A DNA stretch of 56,635 nt from assembly GCA_002309795.1 (NCBI GenBank), contig DBXZ01000063.1:19097-75731 (forward strand), read 5' to 3'. The translations under genes were made by a program, and so were the position numbers. The notes beneath the pieces were generated by a model. The model was not told the DNA's origin. It was given only the letters and a program-made list of their open reading frames with translations, and searched no databases. The DNA is from Bacteroidales bacterium UBA1199. GTDB lineage: Bacteria; Bacteroidota; Bacteroidia; Bacteroidales; UBA932. This document shows positions 16,621 to 24,791 of this stretch, in pieces (the first letter of the stretch is position 1; the number at the start of each line of letters is the position of its first letter).

Positions 16621-18330
16621 CTATTTTACTTCGAGTTCGAACTCCTTGCGAAGTTCAACGAAATCGGGGGAGGTTTGACGGAGGTAGCGGTCCTTGTCGG
16701 ACTGCATATAGGGGACTTTCTCTTCGCGGACCGCGGCGCTCTCGTCGACCACGAATTTCAGCTGGATGGCCTTGTCGGAGAGTTCGCCCCGGAGGAAAGC
16801 CTCCAGTTTCTGCCGGCAGGTGTGCTCGATCCAGTCTTTCTGCGCTTCGCTGGCCACGCTGAAGACGAGCGTGTGGTCGTCGGCGTTGATCACCGGATTC
16901 TTGGCGGAGAGCACGGCGGAAAGCCGGGGCTGCGGCTGTTGCGAAGCCATCTTCTGCCAGGCGGCGTTGACCGTCTCTTCCACGAGCGGCTTGGCCTCCG
17001 CCTTGTCTGCGGGAGTGTGGTTGGCTGCGGCCTGCTGCAGCATGTCCTTGATGGAGAGGCCGGTAGGCTTGCGCGGTGCTTCGACCGGCTTGGGAGCTGG
17101 TGCAGGTTCAGGCGCAGGTGCGGGTGCCGGCGCCGGTGCCGGTGCCTCCACAGGCTTCGGTGCCTCCGCGGGTTTCGGTGCGGGAGCCGGTGCGGCACTC
17201 GGGCGGGCCGGTTCCTGACGGAGCGGTGCGGCCACCGGTTCGCAGAGCCGACAGATCTTCATCAGTGCGAATTCAATCAGCAGGCGAGGATTGCCGCTCT
17301 GTTTGTACTGGGAATCGGCCGTCGTGGCGATATCCAGGGCCTGGAACAAAAACTCCGGCGGGCAGGCGGCGGCGCAGGCTTTGTAGCGCTCCGCCACCGA
17401 GGGCGCCAGTTCGAGCAGCGAATCGGCCGCTCCGCGGGCGCAGACAATCAGGTCGCGGAAATGCGAGCAGAGCCCGCCTATGAAGTGCTGGGAGTTGAAT
17501 CCCGCCGAAAGGATCTCGTCGAAGATCTTCATGGCCGCGGCGCTGTCGCCCTGGCGGAAGGCATCCGTCAGCCGGAAGTAGTATTCATAATCGAGCACGT
17601 TGAGGTTCTTCACCACCTGCTCGTAGGTAATGTCGTTGCCGCAGAAAGCCACCATCTGGTCGAAGAGCGTGAGGGCGTCGCGCATGGCGCCGTCCGCCTT
17701 CTGCGCGATGATGTGCATGGCATCTTCGCTGATGGTGATCCCTTCGCACTCTGCGATATGCCGCAGGTTCTGCACGATGCCCGCAATCGAGATGCGGTTG
17801 AAATCGTAGGTCTGGCAGCGCGAGAGAATCGTCGGCAGAATCTTGTGTTTTTCCGTGGTGGCCAGGATGAAGATGGCGTATGCCGGCGGCTCTTCGAGCG
17901 TCTTGAGGAAGGCGTTGAAGGCTGCCTGCGAGAGCATGTGGACCTCGTCGATGATATAGACGCTGTAGCGGCCGATCTGGGGCGGGATGCGCACCTTGTC
18001 GGTCAGCGCGCGGATATCGTCCACCGAGTTGTTCGAAGCGGCGTCCAGTTCATGGATGTTGTAGGAACGGCCCTCGGCGAAGGCGCGGCAGCTTTCGCAT
18101 TCTCCGCAGGGTTCCATCTCGGCGGAAGGGTTGGCGCAGTTGATGATCTTGGCAAAGATGCGGGCGGCACTGGTCTTGCCCACGCCCCGCGGTCCGCAGA
18201 ACAGGTAGGCGTGCGCCAGCTGTTCGCGAAGGATCGCATTCTTGAGCGTGGTAGCAATGTTTTCCTGCCCGATCAGTGCGCCGAAGCTGTTCGGACGGTA
18301 TTTGCGTGCGGAGACGATGAACTGTGCCAT
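16621..18330 (-). CDS. dnaX: DNA polymerase III subunits gamma/tau
   Basis: The clamp-loader ATPase subunit. In the 569-residue protein the AAA+ domain has Walker A GPRGVGKTSAAR near residue 46, a zinc-binding cysteine set in CANPSAEMEPCGECESC near 67-83, Walker B IIDEVHMLSQAAF near 126 and the sensor LSRCQTYDF. A proline/alanine-rich linker (roughly 375-425, repeated PAP units) leads to a tau-like C-terminal region. The matching DNA at about 17070-17215 is a low-complexity repeat. No programmed frameshift signal was noticed. Confidence 0.95.
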   Translation of the reverse strand: MAQFIVSARKYRPNSFGALIGQENIATTLKNAILREQLAHAYLFCGPRGVGKTSAARIFAKIINCANPSAEMEPCGECESCRAFAEGRSYNIHELDAASNNSVDDIRALTDKVRIPPQIGRYSVYIIDEVHMLSQAAFNAFLKTLEEPPAYAIFILATTEKHKILPTILSRCQTYDFNRISIAGIVQNLRHIAECEGITISEDAMHIIAQKADGAMRDALTLFDQMVAFCGNDITYEQVVKNLNVLDYEYYFRLTDAFRQGDSAAAMKIFDEILSAGFNSQHFIGGLCSHFRDLIVCARGAADSLLELAPSVAERYKACAAACPPEFLFQALDIATTADSQYKQSGNPRLLIEFALMKICRLCEPVAAPLRQEPARPSAAPAPAPKPAEAPKPVEAPAPAPAPAPAPEPAPAPKPVEAPRKPTGLSIKDMLQQAAANHTPADKAEAKPLVEETVNAAWQKMASQQPQPRLSAVLSAKNPVINADDHTLVFSVASEAQKDWIEHTCRQKLEAFLRGELSDKAIQLKFVVDESAAVREEKVPYMQSDKDRYLRQTSPDFVELRKEFELEVK

Positions 18331-18351
18331 AGTGATACTGCCTTAAGCATA

Positions 18352-18359
18352 CAAAAGTA
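18352..18359 (-). promoter_or_regulatory. Promoter -7 box of dnaX-lptB
   Basis: TACTTTTG on the minus strand fits TAnnTTTG. The predicted start is about 15 nt before the dnaX ATG. It is back to back with the promoter of the divergent O-methyltransferase gene. Confidence 0.7.
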
Positions 18360-18370
18360 GGAAAAATCTC

Positions 18371-18378
18371 TAACTTTG
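18371..18378 (+). promoter_or_regulatory. Promoter -7 box of the O-methyltransferase gene
   Basis: TAACTTTG fits TAnnTTTG and lies 10 bases before the ATG at 18389, so the 5' leader would be only a few nucleotides. No clear -33 element is visible; that stretch carries the divergent dnaX promoter. Confidence 0.65.
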
Positions 18379-18388
18379 CGGCGGACTT

Positions 18389-19030
18389 ATGAACAATCTC
18401 GAAAAATATATCGAAGATTTCTCCGAACCGCTGCCCGAGGCGCTTTCGTGGCTGGAGCGGCAGACGCATCTGCGCACCAACTTTCCGCACATGCTCTGCG
18501 GCCCGGAGGTCGGGCGGCTGCTGACAACCATGGTGCGGATGCTCCGCCCGCAGCGGGTGCTGGAGATCGGCACCTTCACCGGCTATTCGGCCATCTGCCT
18601 GGCCTCCGGTCTGCCGGAAGGGGGCGTGCTCGACGCCGTTGAAATCAACGACGAACTGGAAGACCTCATCCGCGAGGGGTTCGAACGCGCCGGGGTGAGC
18701 GACCGCATCCGCCTGCTCTTCGGCGACGCGCTGCAGCTGCTGCCCGAACTGCCCGAAAGGAGCTACGACCTGGTCTACCTGGATGCCAACAAACGGGAGT
18801 ATCCGCTCTACCTGCCGCTCATCCTGAACTGCCTGCGCGAAGGCGGCTGGCTGGTGGCCGACAATGTGCTCTGGAGCGGCAAGGTCTGCGACGACAGTTC
18901 CAAAGAGACGGTCCAGACCCGGGGCATCCTGGAATTCAACGCCGCCGTGTCAGCAGATCCCCGTCTGGAGAGTTTCATCCTGCCCCTGCGCGATGGATTG
19001 AACATAATCCGGTTGCGCCAATCAAAATAA
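18389..19030 (+). CDS. SAM-dependent O-methyltransferase (class I, caffeoyl-CoA type family)
   Basis: A 213-residue class I methyltransferase of the small bacterial O-methyltransferase family. The SAM motif VLEIGTFTGYSAICLA lies at about residues 56-71, followed by the acidic loop AVEINDELED. DLVYLDANKREYPLYLP contains the metal-binding Asp region, and VADNVLWSGKV is the family motif for the second metal ligand. The substrate is unknown; relatives methylate catechols or tRNA wobble uridines. It is monocistronic by position, with its own promoter. Confidence 0.85.
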   Translation: MNNLEKYIEDFSEPLPEALSWLERQTHLRTNFPHMLCGPEVGRLLTTMVRMLRPQRVLEIGTFTGYSAICLASGLPEGGVLDAVEINDELEDLIREGFERAGVSDRIRLLFGDALQLLPELPERSYDLVYLDANKREYPLYLPLILNCLREGGWLVADNVLWSGKVCDDSSKETVQTRGILEFNAAVSADPRLESFILPLRDGLNIIRLRQSK

Positions 19031-19043
19031 TTGTTTACCTTTG
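19012..19043 (+). promoter_or_regulatory. Promoter of greA
   Basis: The -7 box TACCTTTG is at 19036-19043 and a -33-like GTTG at 19012-19015, with a 20-bp spacer. The predicted start is near 19050, leaving about 74 nt of leader before the greA ATG at 19124. Confidence 0.65.
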
Positions 19044-19123
19044 TCGCAGATTAATGATTTGAATTGATGAAAGGGTCCCCACGCGGGATTCTTTCTAATT
19101 TTTTCGGTTTTATTGTAAAGAAT

Positions 19124-19594
19124 ATGGCTGATATCCATTATGTGACACAGGAAGGTCTCGACAATCTCCGGGACGAACTGGCAAAACTGACCGCACAGCG
19201 GCCCATTATCTCCGCACAGATTGCGGAGGCGCGCGACAAGGGCGACCTCTCCGAGAATGCGGAATACGACGCCGCCCGGGAAGCCCAGGGCCTTCTTGAA
19301 CTCAAAATCGCAAAACTTCAGGACCTGGTGGCGAATGCCCGCGTGATCGACGAATCCAAAATCAACACCGAGTGCGTGCAGATGCTCAACAAGGTCAAGA
19401 TCAAGAACCTGGCCAACGGATCCGTGGTCGAATATACGCTCGTCGGTGAAAGCGAAGCCAACTTCAAAGAGGGCAAGCTCGCCGCTGCCACCCCCATCGG
19501 AAAAGCCCTGCTGGGCCGCAAGAAGGGTGAAATCGTCGAGGTCCAGGTTCCTTCCGGCCTTCTGAAATTCGAAATTCTCAATATCTCCATCTAA
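19124..19594 (+). CDS. greA: Transcription elongation factor GreA
   Basis: Rescues backtracked RNA polymerase by stimulating transcript cleavage through the secondary channel. The frame is open from 19064, but the family begins at MADIHYVTQEGLDNL, so I use the ATG at 19124, giving 156 residues (family about 158). The coiled-coil tip carries the acidic motif GDLSENAEYDAAREAQ near residues 38-53, and the C-terminal FKBP-like domain ends in TPIGKALLGRKKGEIVEV. The HIT protein follows after 5 bases. Confidence 0.94.
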   Translation: MADIHYVTQEGLDNLRDELAKLTAQRPIISAQIAEARDKGDLSENAEYDAAREAQGLLELKIAKLQDLVANARVIDESKINTECVQMLNKVKIKNLANGSVVEYTLVGESEANFKEGKLAAATPIGKALLGRKKGEIVEVQVPSGLLKFEILNISI

Positions 19595-19599
19595 CGGCT

Positions 19600-20001
19600 A
19601 TGGCATCCATTTTCTCCCGCATCGTCGCCGGCGAAATTCCTTCCTACAAAGTGGCCGAGAGCGAGCGCTACTATGCGTTTCTCGATATCGCCCCGCTGGC
19701 GGAAGGTCACACCCTCGTCATCCCCAAACAGGAGGTCGATTACCTCTTCGATCTCGATGCCGACACCTACCGCGGCCTCTGGGAATTTGCCGCCAGGGTT
19801 GCCCGCGCACAGAAGGCTGCGCTGCCCTGCAAACGAATCGGCGTGGCAGTCCTCGGCATGGAAGTGCCCCACGCCCATATTCATCTGGTTCCCCTGCAGA
19901 GTGAAGCGGATCTCGATTTCCGCAAAGAGAAACTGCAGCTGAAGAGCGAGCGTTTTGCGGAGATTGCAGCCGCCATCGCCCGGGAATTCGACAAACAATA
20001 A
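19600..20001 (+). CDS. HIT family protein (HinT-like nucleotide hydrolase)
   Basis: A 133-residue histidine-triad protein; relatives hydrolyse adenosine phosphoramidates and aminoacyl-AMP. The HxHxHxx motif appears as PHAHIHLVPL near residues 89-98. The start MASIFSRIVAGEIPSYKV and IAPLAEGHTLVIPKQEV are typical of the HinT branch. It lies 5 bases after greA and 5 bases before a lipoprotein gene, so the three are probably co-transcribed. Confidence 0.92.
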   Translation: MASIFSRIVAGEIPSYKVAESERYYAFLDIAPLAEGHTLVIPKQEVDYLFDLDADTYRGLWEFAARVARAQKAALPCKRIGVAVLGMEVPHAHIHLVPLQSEADLDFRKEKLQLKSERFAEIAAAIAREFDKQ

Positions 20002-20006
20002 ACGCT

Positions 20007-21143
20007 ATGAAAAAGAGTGCTTTGCTGCTCCTCGCCCTGCTGGCCTTCGCGGCCTGCAGTCAGACCCCTGCGGCCCGTATCGAGGGTCACAGCGAGGATC
20101 TTTCCGATACGACCCTGATTCTCCAGAAGGTGGCCGCCAACCAGCTGACCGCGCTGGATACGCTGAAGGTCGACTCGAAGGGTAACTTCCAGGCCAAAGT
20201 GGCCGTAAAGAAGGGCGCCCCGGTCTTCTTCCACCTTTCCGACGGCATCTCTGCGCTGGCCTCGGTCGTGCTGCTGCCGGGCGACGTGGTCCGTGTCAAC
20301 CTGAAGGCCGACGGCGACTACACGGTCGAGGGTTCTGAAGAATCCGTCCTGCTGAAGGCCGTCAACGACGAATTCCGCCTGACCGGCTACAAGATGGGCG
20401 TCTTTGCCGACGCACTCGAAGTGGCTGCCGATGCACGGACGGCCAAAGAGTTGCGCGCCGACATCAGCCGGGCATACATAGATTACAAACGCTTTGCACT
20501 GGCCCACGTGCTCTCGCATCCGAAGTCCATCACCTCCGCCGCCCTCTTCTTCCAGAAGTTTGGCGAGAACCTGCCGGTGTTCGGCGAGTTGACGGACGTG
20601 CTGGTCATCAAGCAGGTCTATGACTCCATCCAGCCGGTGTATCCCAATTCGGAGTACGTGGCGGCGCTCGCCGACGAAATCCGTGCCCGCGAAAACCTCC
20701 TGGGACTCAACAGCAAGCTTGAGACGGTGGAGACAATCCCCTTCCCGGAACTCGAGATGCCCGACATCGAGGGGCAGATGCGCAAACTCTCCGACCTGAA
20801 CGGCTCGGTGATTCTCCTCTCCTTCTGGAGCGTTGTGCATGACGGGGCCAAGATGTTCAATCACGCGCTCTCCGACCTTTATGCCAAGTACCACGACCGC
20901 GGCCTGGAAATCTACCAGGTTTCGCTCGATGTGGACAAGGCGGTTTGGGCTACGGTCGTCCGCAGCCAGGAGATACCCTGGATCAGCGTCAACGACGGAA
21001 ATGGCCGGGACTCCCGTTCCGTGGCGATTTATCGCGTGACGGAACTGCCTACGCTCTATGTCATCAACCGCCAGGGAGATGTCGTAGGGAAGGATATCTT
21101 CGACGCCGCAGCGCTCGAAGCGCTGATCCGCCGCAGCCTCTAG
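20007..21143 (+). CDS. Thioredoxin-fold (TlpA-like) lipoprotein without the CxxC pair
   Basis: A 378-residue exported lipoprotein: signal peptide residues 1-17 with lipobox LLAFAAC, so the mature protein starts at Cys18. Residues 25-130 resemble the beta-rich DUF4369-type domain found before TlpA domains in this phylum. Residues 245-378 form a thioredoxin-like domain (SVILLSFW, YQVSLDVDKAVW, ELPTLYVINRQGDVVG). The usual WCxxC active site is replaced by WSVVHDGAK, so it cannot be a classical disulfide reductase. A binding or structural role is possible. Its 3' end overlaps tsaB by four bases, tail to tail. Confidence 0.85.
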   Translation: MKKSALLLLALLAFAACSQTPAARIEGHSEDLSDTTLILQKVAANQLTALDTLKVDSKGNFQAKVAVKKGAPVFFHLSDGISALASVVLLPGDVVRVNLKADGDYTVEGSEESVLLKAVNDEFRLTGYKMGVFADALEVAADARTAKELRADISRAYIDYKRFALAHVLSHPKSITSAALFFQKFGENLPVFGELTDVLVIKQVYDSIQPVYPNSEYVAALADEIRARENLLGLNSKLETVETIPFPELEMPDIEGQMRKLSDLNGSVILLSFWSVVHDGAKMFNHALSDLYAKYHDRGLEIYQVSLDVDKAVWATVVRSQEIPWISVNDGNGRDSRSVAIYRVTELPTLYVINRQGDVVGKDIFDAAALEALIRRSL

Positions 21144-21823
21144 AGCACCGACCGGGTACTGATTCCGGCCACAAACTCCTTGAGATAGAAGGGTTCAAAG
21201 TACGCAACGTCTTTGAACTCTTTTTTTTGCCATGCCTCGAGGGCGGCGACAGCCATGGCACCGGCGGCCGGACTGCAGCTTTGGAAGCGGGCGTTGGGCG
21301 AGGAAACCAGCGGTGCGAACTTTTCCACGCCGTTGCCGATAAAGAGGACGGTGCCGCGCGCGAGCAGGTCGGCGTAACTCTGCCCGTCAAGTACGACGGC
21401 CGCCGTTTCTGCCTGCTGTTCCAGGGTTTTTCCGTCAAAGACGGCACTGTAGACCTCCATCCGGCGGGCGTCGATCATCGGCACGATGAAATCGGCCTTT
21501 CCGCGGCCCGTTTCCGCCAGAATCCTGAGTGTGCCTACCGCAATCAGCGGGAGATTCGCCCCAAAGCAGATACCCTTGGCCGTAGAGACGCCTACGCGGA
21601 GCCCGGTGTAGGATCCGGGGCCTTCGCTGACGGCGACCGCATCGCAGTCGCGGGCCTTCAGGCCGGCTTCGCGCAGCACTTCGTCCACGAAGGGGGCGAG
21701 CAGCGAAGACTGACTTTTGGGACTGTCGGTGTGACGTTCCGCCAGCACTGCCAGCCCTTTGCAAAGGGCTACCGAGCAACTGTCCGTGCTCGTTTCAATC
21801 ATCAGGATGCGAGGATCTTCCAT
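21140..21823 (-). CDS. tsaB: tRNA N6-threonylcarbamoyladenosine modification protein TsaB
   Basis: Partner of TsaD in making t6A37 of ANN-decoding tRNAs. The chosen ATG at 21823 gives 227 residues beginning MEDPRILMIETSTDSCSVAL, the typical ASKHA-fold start; the frame is open nine codons further upstream, into the adaptor gene. AVSEGPGSYTGLRVGVSTAK near residue 65 is the family signature. It starts 10 bases after the stop of the adaptor gene of the peptide-export cluster, so it may be transcribed with that cluster although its function is unrelated. Confidence 0.9.
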   Translation of the reverse strand: MEDPRILMIETSTDSCSVALCKGLAVLAERHTDSPKSQSSLLAPFVDEVLREAGLKARDCDAVAVSEGPGSYTGLRVGVSTAKGICFGANLPLIAVGTLRILAETGRGKADFIVPMIDARRMEVYSAVFDGKTLEQQAETAAVVLDGQSYADLLARGTVLFIGNGVEKFAPLVSSPNARFQSCSPAAGAMAVAALEAWQKKEFKDVAYFEPFYLKEFVAGISTRSVL

Positions 21824-21833
21824 CTCTCTGTCT

Positions 21834-23036
21834 TTAGTTATTCGGTGCACGCTTGACCTTTACCCGGCAACCTTCCTTCAGCGTCTGGGTGATGGCCTGA
21901 TAGGGGGCGCAGACAACGGTCTCGCCACTGGTCAGCCCGGCGCGGACTTCAATCCGGGTGAGGTCCTGAATGCCGGTTTCAATCTCTTTGGCGGTAACGG
22001 TGCCGTCGTCGCCGACGCTCCAGACGGCTTCCCGCCTTCCCCGCAAAAAGACGCTCTGGATGGGGATGGTCAGGACATCCTCCCGGGAGCGCGTGATGAT
22101 CGAGGCGGCGGCCGACATCCCGGGTTTGAGCGGGGTCGGATCGTCTTGCAGCAGCGCCTGGTAGGAGGCCGGCTGCACCGCTATCCGGACTTCAAAGTTA
22201 GCAACTTGCCCGATTCCTGCGCCAACGAATTTCGAGGAATTTGCGATTTGTGTCACCAACCCGCTGAAAGTCAGGCGCGGATAGGCGTCGAGCGTAAGCG
22301 AGACGCTGTCCCCCGGAGCAATCCGGACCACGTCGTTTTCCCCGACGTCGGTCACCACCTCCATCCGGCTGAAGTCGGCAATCCGCAGCAGTTCGGTCCC
22401 GGCCATCTGGGAAGTGCCCACCACCCGTTCCCCGAGCGATACGTTGATTAGGGAAACGGTGCCGTCCATCGGGGCGCGGATCACGGTTTTCGTCAGGTTC
22501 TCGCGCGCCTCTTTCAGGGATGCCTCGCCGCTGCGCACATTCCAGCGTGCGGCGTTCAGCTGGCCGTTCATCATATCGTATTCGGCCTGGGCGGCCTCCA
22601 GCTCGGAGGCGGAGATGGCTTGCTGGGCGAAGAGCGATTTTGCGCGGGACAGCGCGGCCCCGGCCTGCCGGGTTGCTGCCTGCTGACGGCCCAGTTCGGC
22701 CCGCAGCGATCCCAGTGCCGCTTCGGCTTTCTCAACCATCGAAAGATAAAGGTCCTGCTTGATTTTCAGAAGGATATCGCCTTTCCGGACCGGGTCGCCT
22801 TCCCGGAAGTTGAGCTCTACGATTTCGCCGGAAACGTCGGGCGAGACGGCAATTTCGGTCACCGGGCGCAGCTTGCCGCTGGCGGGAATGGTCTCCACCA
22901 GGTTGCCGGCGGTGACCGTCACGACTTCAACTTCGGGCAGTTGCTTGCCTTTGCGGCCGGAAAGCAGCAGAAGCAGCAACAGGGCGCCGCCCGCTAGGGC
23001 CAGACGGCGGACCCATCGTTTGGCGGCCGGTTTCAT
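21834..23036 (-). CDS. Periplasmic adaptor (membrane fusion) protein of the peptide export cluster
   Basis: A HlyD/RND-type adaptor of 400 residues. A basic N-terminus is followed by a membrane anchor at about 12-26 (leucine-rich). The lipoyl-like half motif is VSGEIVELNFREGDPVRKGD near residue 70, followed by an alpha-hairpin region (about 97-180) and the second lipoyl half RAPMDGTVSLINVSLGERV near 188-206; beta-barrel and membrane-proximal domains follow. No RND pump or MacB-like ABC permease is nearby. Its start overlaps the TolC stop (ATGA), and the only ABC transporter in the operon is the C39 peptidase exporter, so I infer it links that exporter to the outer-membrane channel. Confidence 0.85.
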   Translation of the reverse strand: MKPAAKRWVRRLALAGGALLLLLLLSGRKGKQLPEVEVVTVTAGNLVETIPASGKLRPVTEIAVSPDVSGEIVELNFREGDPVRKGDILLKIKQDLYLSMVEKAEAALGSLRAELGRQQAATRQAGAALSRAKSLFAQQAISASELEAAQAEYDMMNGQLNAARWNVRSGEASLKEARENLTKTVIRAPMDGTVSLINVSLGERVVGTSQMAGTELLRIADFSRMEVVTDVGENDVVRIAPGDSVSLTLDAYPRLTFSGLVTQIANSSKFVGAGIGQVANFEVRIAVQPASYQALLQDDPTPLKPGMSAAASIITRSREDVLTIPIQSVFLRGRREAVWSVGDDGTVTAKEIETGIQDLTRIEVRAGLTSGETVVCAPYQAITQTLKEGCRVKVKRAPNN

Positions 23037-24334
23037 GGCGTTCCTCCCGCCTGCACGGGAATCTTCCGCAGGCTGATGATTTTCAACTGGAAGAGGTATC
23101 GGTAGCGGGCCTGCCAGTAGGTCCCGACCGCTTTCTGCCAGTTGGTCCGTGAAATCAGGTATTCGCTGCTGGAGATGGCCCCGTTTTCGAAACGCGCCTC
23201 GTTGGCCCGGAAGGCGGTTCCGAGGGCTTTCATGTTCTCTTCGGCAGCCAGGCAGCTTTCGTAGCAGTTGATGGCGTTCAGAAGCGAAGAGAGCATCTCC
23301 GATTCGAGTTCCTGCCGGAGTCCTTCAATCTCAAGCTGTTGCCGGGAGACTTCGGAGGAGCGTTGGCGCAAACGCGTGAAGGGCTGGCCGCCGGGCAGCG
23401 GAATGCTGAGCGTAACGCCGAGCGAGGGATTTCCGTTGCCGGTCAACTGGTTGTACCAGGTCACGCGGCTCGTGTTGCTGTAATAGGTGCCGTAGCCGCC
23501 GGCTACCGTCAGTTCGGGCAGGAGGGAGAGCCGCTCCTTCCGGAGATTGATCCGTCCGCTTCCCAGGACGGCTTCCGCCTGCCTGATTCTCGGGTGGGCG
23601 GCCAGGTACCGGGCGATGTCGCCGGCCGTGGGCATCGGCCAGGGTTCCGGAAGCGAATCGTCGGCCGGAGGGGCAACGGTGAGATCCTCCTCCGGCGACA
23701 GATTCAAGTAACGGGACAAGTTCATGGCGGCGGTGCGCCGGTTCCCCCGGGCACTGGCCACCGATGCCTTTTCTGTGGCGCTCTGGGCTTCGATTTCCGC
23801 CAGCGACCGGTACGAGAGACGCCCGGAGAGGACCTCTTTTTCGGTCCTTTCCCGTTGGGCTTGAATGCTCTCGTAACCGGCGCAGGCATTTTCATAGTTT
23901 TTGTCGGCCAGCAGCAGTTCCAGGTAGGCTTCGGTAATGGCGATTTTCAGTCCGGTCTCCATCTCCTCCCGCCCGTCGGCCGCTTCCTCCCGGAGGAAAC
24001 GCCTGTCGCGTTTCTCCAGCAGGGTAGACGCCACGCGGGAAGAAGAGAGGGAGGCCCCCACGGACCAGCTGTTCGATACATTGAGACGGTGGTCTACGAT
24101 CGTCAGTTCCTGCATATCCACGGTGCGGCCCCAACCAAAGTCGCACCCCGTGCGCAGGGTGATTTCCGGCAGACCGTCCAGCAGGGCGAGACGTTCGTCA
24201 CTGCGCCGCTGGCGGAGCAACAGCTCCTGCCGGTGCAGTCCGACGCCTTCCTGCAGGCCGCGCTCGATGCAGCTTTCCAGCGTCCATTCGGGGACGGCGG
24301 TCACCAGAACCGCCAGAACGAATCCCAAAGGCAT
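23033..24334 (-). CDS. TolC-family outer-membrane channel of the peptide export cluster
   Basis: A 433-residue outer-membrane efflux protein with a short hydrophobic signal (about residues 1-14). Two TolC-type repeats are visible: a first helical stretch with ITEAYLELLLADKNYENACAGYE and a second ending in the family motif GAISSSEYLISRTNWQKAVGTYWQARYRYLFQLK. It starts 12 bases after the stop of precursor peptide B and overlaps the adaptor gene by four bases. By position it supplies the outer-membrane step for the secreted peptides. A general efflux role is possible, but no drug pump is present. Confidence 0.85.
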   Translation of the reverse strand: MPLGFVLAVLVTAVPEWTLESCIERGLQEGVGLHRQELLLRQRRSDERLALLDGLPEITLRTGCDFGWGRTVDMQELTIVDHRLNVSNSWSVGASLSSSRVASTLLEKRDRRFLREEAADGREEMETGLKIAITEAYLELLLADKNYENACAGYESIQAQRERTEKEVLSGRLSYRSLAEIEAQSATEKASVASARGNRRTAAMNLSRYLNLSPEEDLTVAPPADDSLPEPWPMPTAGDIARYLAAHPRIRQAEAVLGSGRINLRKERLSLLPELTVAGGYGTYYSNTSRVTWYNQLTGNGNPSLGVTLSIPLPGGQPFTRLRQRSSEVSRQQLEIEGLRQELESEMLSSLLNAINCYESCLAAEENMKALGTAFRANEARFENGAISSSEYLISRTNWQKAVGTYWQARYRYLFQLKIISLRKIPVQAGGTP

Positions 24335-24346
24335 AGCGGTTCGGTT

Positions 24347-24520
24347 TTAAAATCCTTTGATCAGGCTGAAGATCGATGCGAAGACCTTTGCGATGATGCC
24401 TACCACGTAGCCGACCATCCAAAGGGCCTCCTGTGCATGCTTATCGATACCGCCGCGTACGGCGCAAAGCTCGTCTGCACCCATCGGCATCAGCGCGAGC
24501 TGAGTGTAATACTGTTTCAT
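24347..24520 (-). CDS. Double-glycine bacteriocin-like precursor peptide B (57 aa)
   Basis: A small gene found by reading the gap between precursor A and the TolC gene. Residues 1-24 form a leader ending ADELCAVRGG, with Met-12, Glu-8, Leu-7, Val-4 and Gly-2/Gly-1 exactly as in double-glycine leaders cut by C39 peptidases. The predicted mature peptide is 33 residues: it begins IDKHAQEALWMVGYVVG and ends FSLIKGF, with GxxxG at mature positions 13-17, no cysteine and net charge about +1. A strong AGGAGGG ribosome site lies six bases upstream. Its start is 11 bases after the stop of precursor A. Together they look like a class IIb two-peptide bacteriocin; a signalling peptide is the alternative. 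Confidence 0.8.
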   Translation of the reverse strand: MKQYYTQLALMPMGADELCAVRGGIDKHAQEALWMVGYVVGIIAKVFASIFSLIKGF

Positions 24521-24526
24521 GACATG

Positions 24527-24533
24527 CCCTCCT
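24527..24533 (-). promoter_or_regulatory. Strong Shine-Dalgarno sequence before precursor peptide B
   Basis: AGGAGGG, six bases before the ATG at 24520. It overlaps the stop codon of precursor A. Genes elsewhere in this window do not show such a sequence, and Bacteroidota rarely depend on it. It may raise peptide B output or couple it to peptide A. Confidence 0.6.
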
Positions 24534-24723
24534 AAAAGATTTTAAGTGAAAAACCATCGATAAAGCCCTTGACGAGCTTCGGGATGTAATCGGCGATGAA
24601 GTTGATCAGCGATTTGGCCTTGGTGAAGATGTCGGCCCAGATGCCCGACGCTCCGCCTCGCAGGATGAGTTCGGAAGAATCCATCTCCCGCAACCCTGTT
24701 TCCAGCAACAAGTTTTCTTCCAT
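24532..24723 (-). CDS. Double-glycine bacteriocin-like precursor peptide A (63 aa)
   Basis: Residues 1-24 are a leader rich in Glu and Leu, with REMDSSELILRGG just before the predicted cut. The Glu-Leu pair sits one residue closer to Gly-Gly than in the canonical pattern. The predicted mature peptide has 39 residues, starting ASGIWADIFTKAKSLINF and ending KGFIDGFSLKIF. It has five Lys and three Asp (net about +2), no cysteine, and GxxxG at mature positions 29-33; it should form an amphipathic helix. The gene lies 68 bases downstream of the C39 exporter gene and just ahead of precursor B. No modification enzyme is nearby, so an unmodified peptide is likely. Confidence 0.82.
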   Translation of the reverse strand: MEENLLLETGLREMDSSELILRGGASGIWADIFTKAKSLINFIADYIPKLVKGFIDGFSLKIF

Positions 24724-24791
24724 AATACGACTAATTTAGGTTATCCGCAACTTCAAGACGGGCGTGCGGAAACGGCCCTTTGAGCGCGCAC

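Noticed and set aside
16880..17220. Tandem DNA repeat as a mobile or phase-variable element
   Set aside because: It is the Pro/Ala-rich linker of DnaX; the repeat is codon-level low complexity, in frame, and common in this protein.
21834..24334. Adaptor plus TolC as a drug-efflux (RND or MacAB) system
   Set aside because: No RND pump or MacB-type permease is next to them. The only ABC protein is the C39 peptidase exporter, and the precursor peptides lie between it and the TolC gene.
24347..24723. Lanthipeptide, sactipeptide or other modified peptide pathway
   Set aside because: The mature peptides have no cysteines, and no lanthionine synthetase, radical SAM or YcaO gene is in the window.
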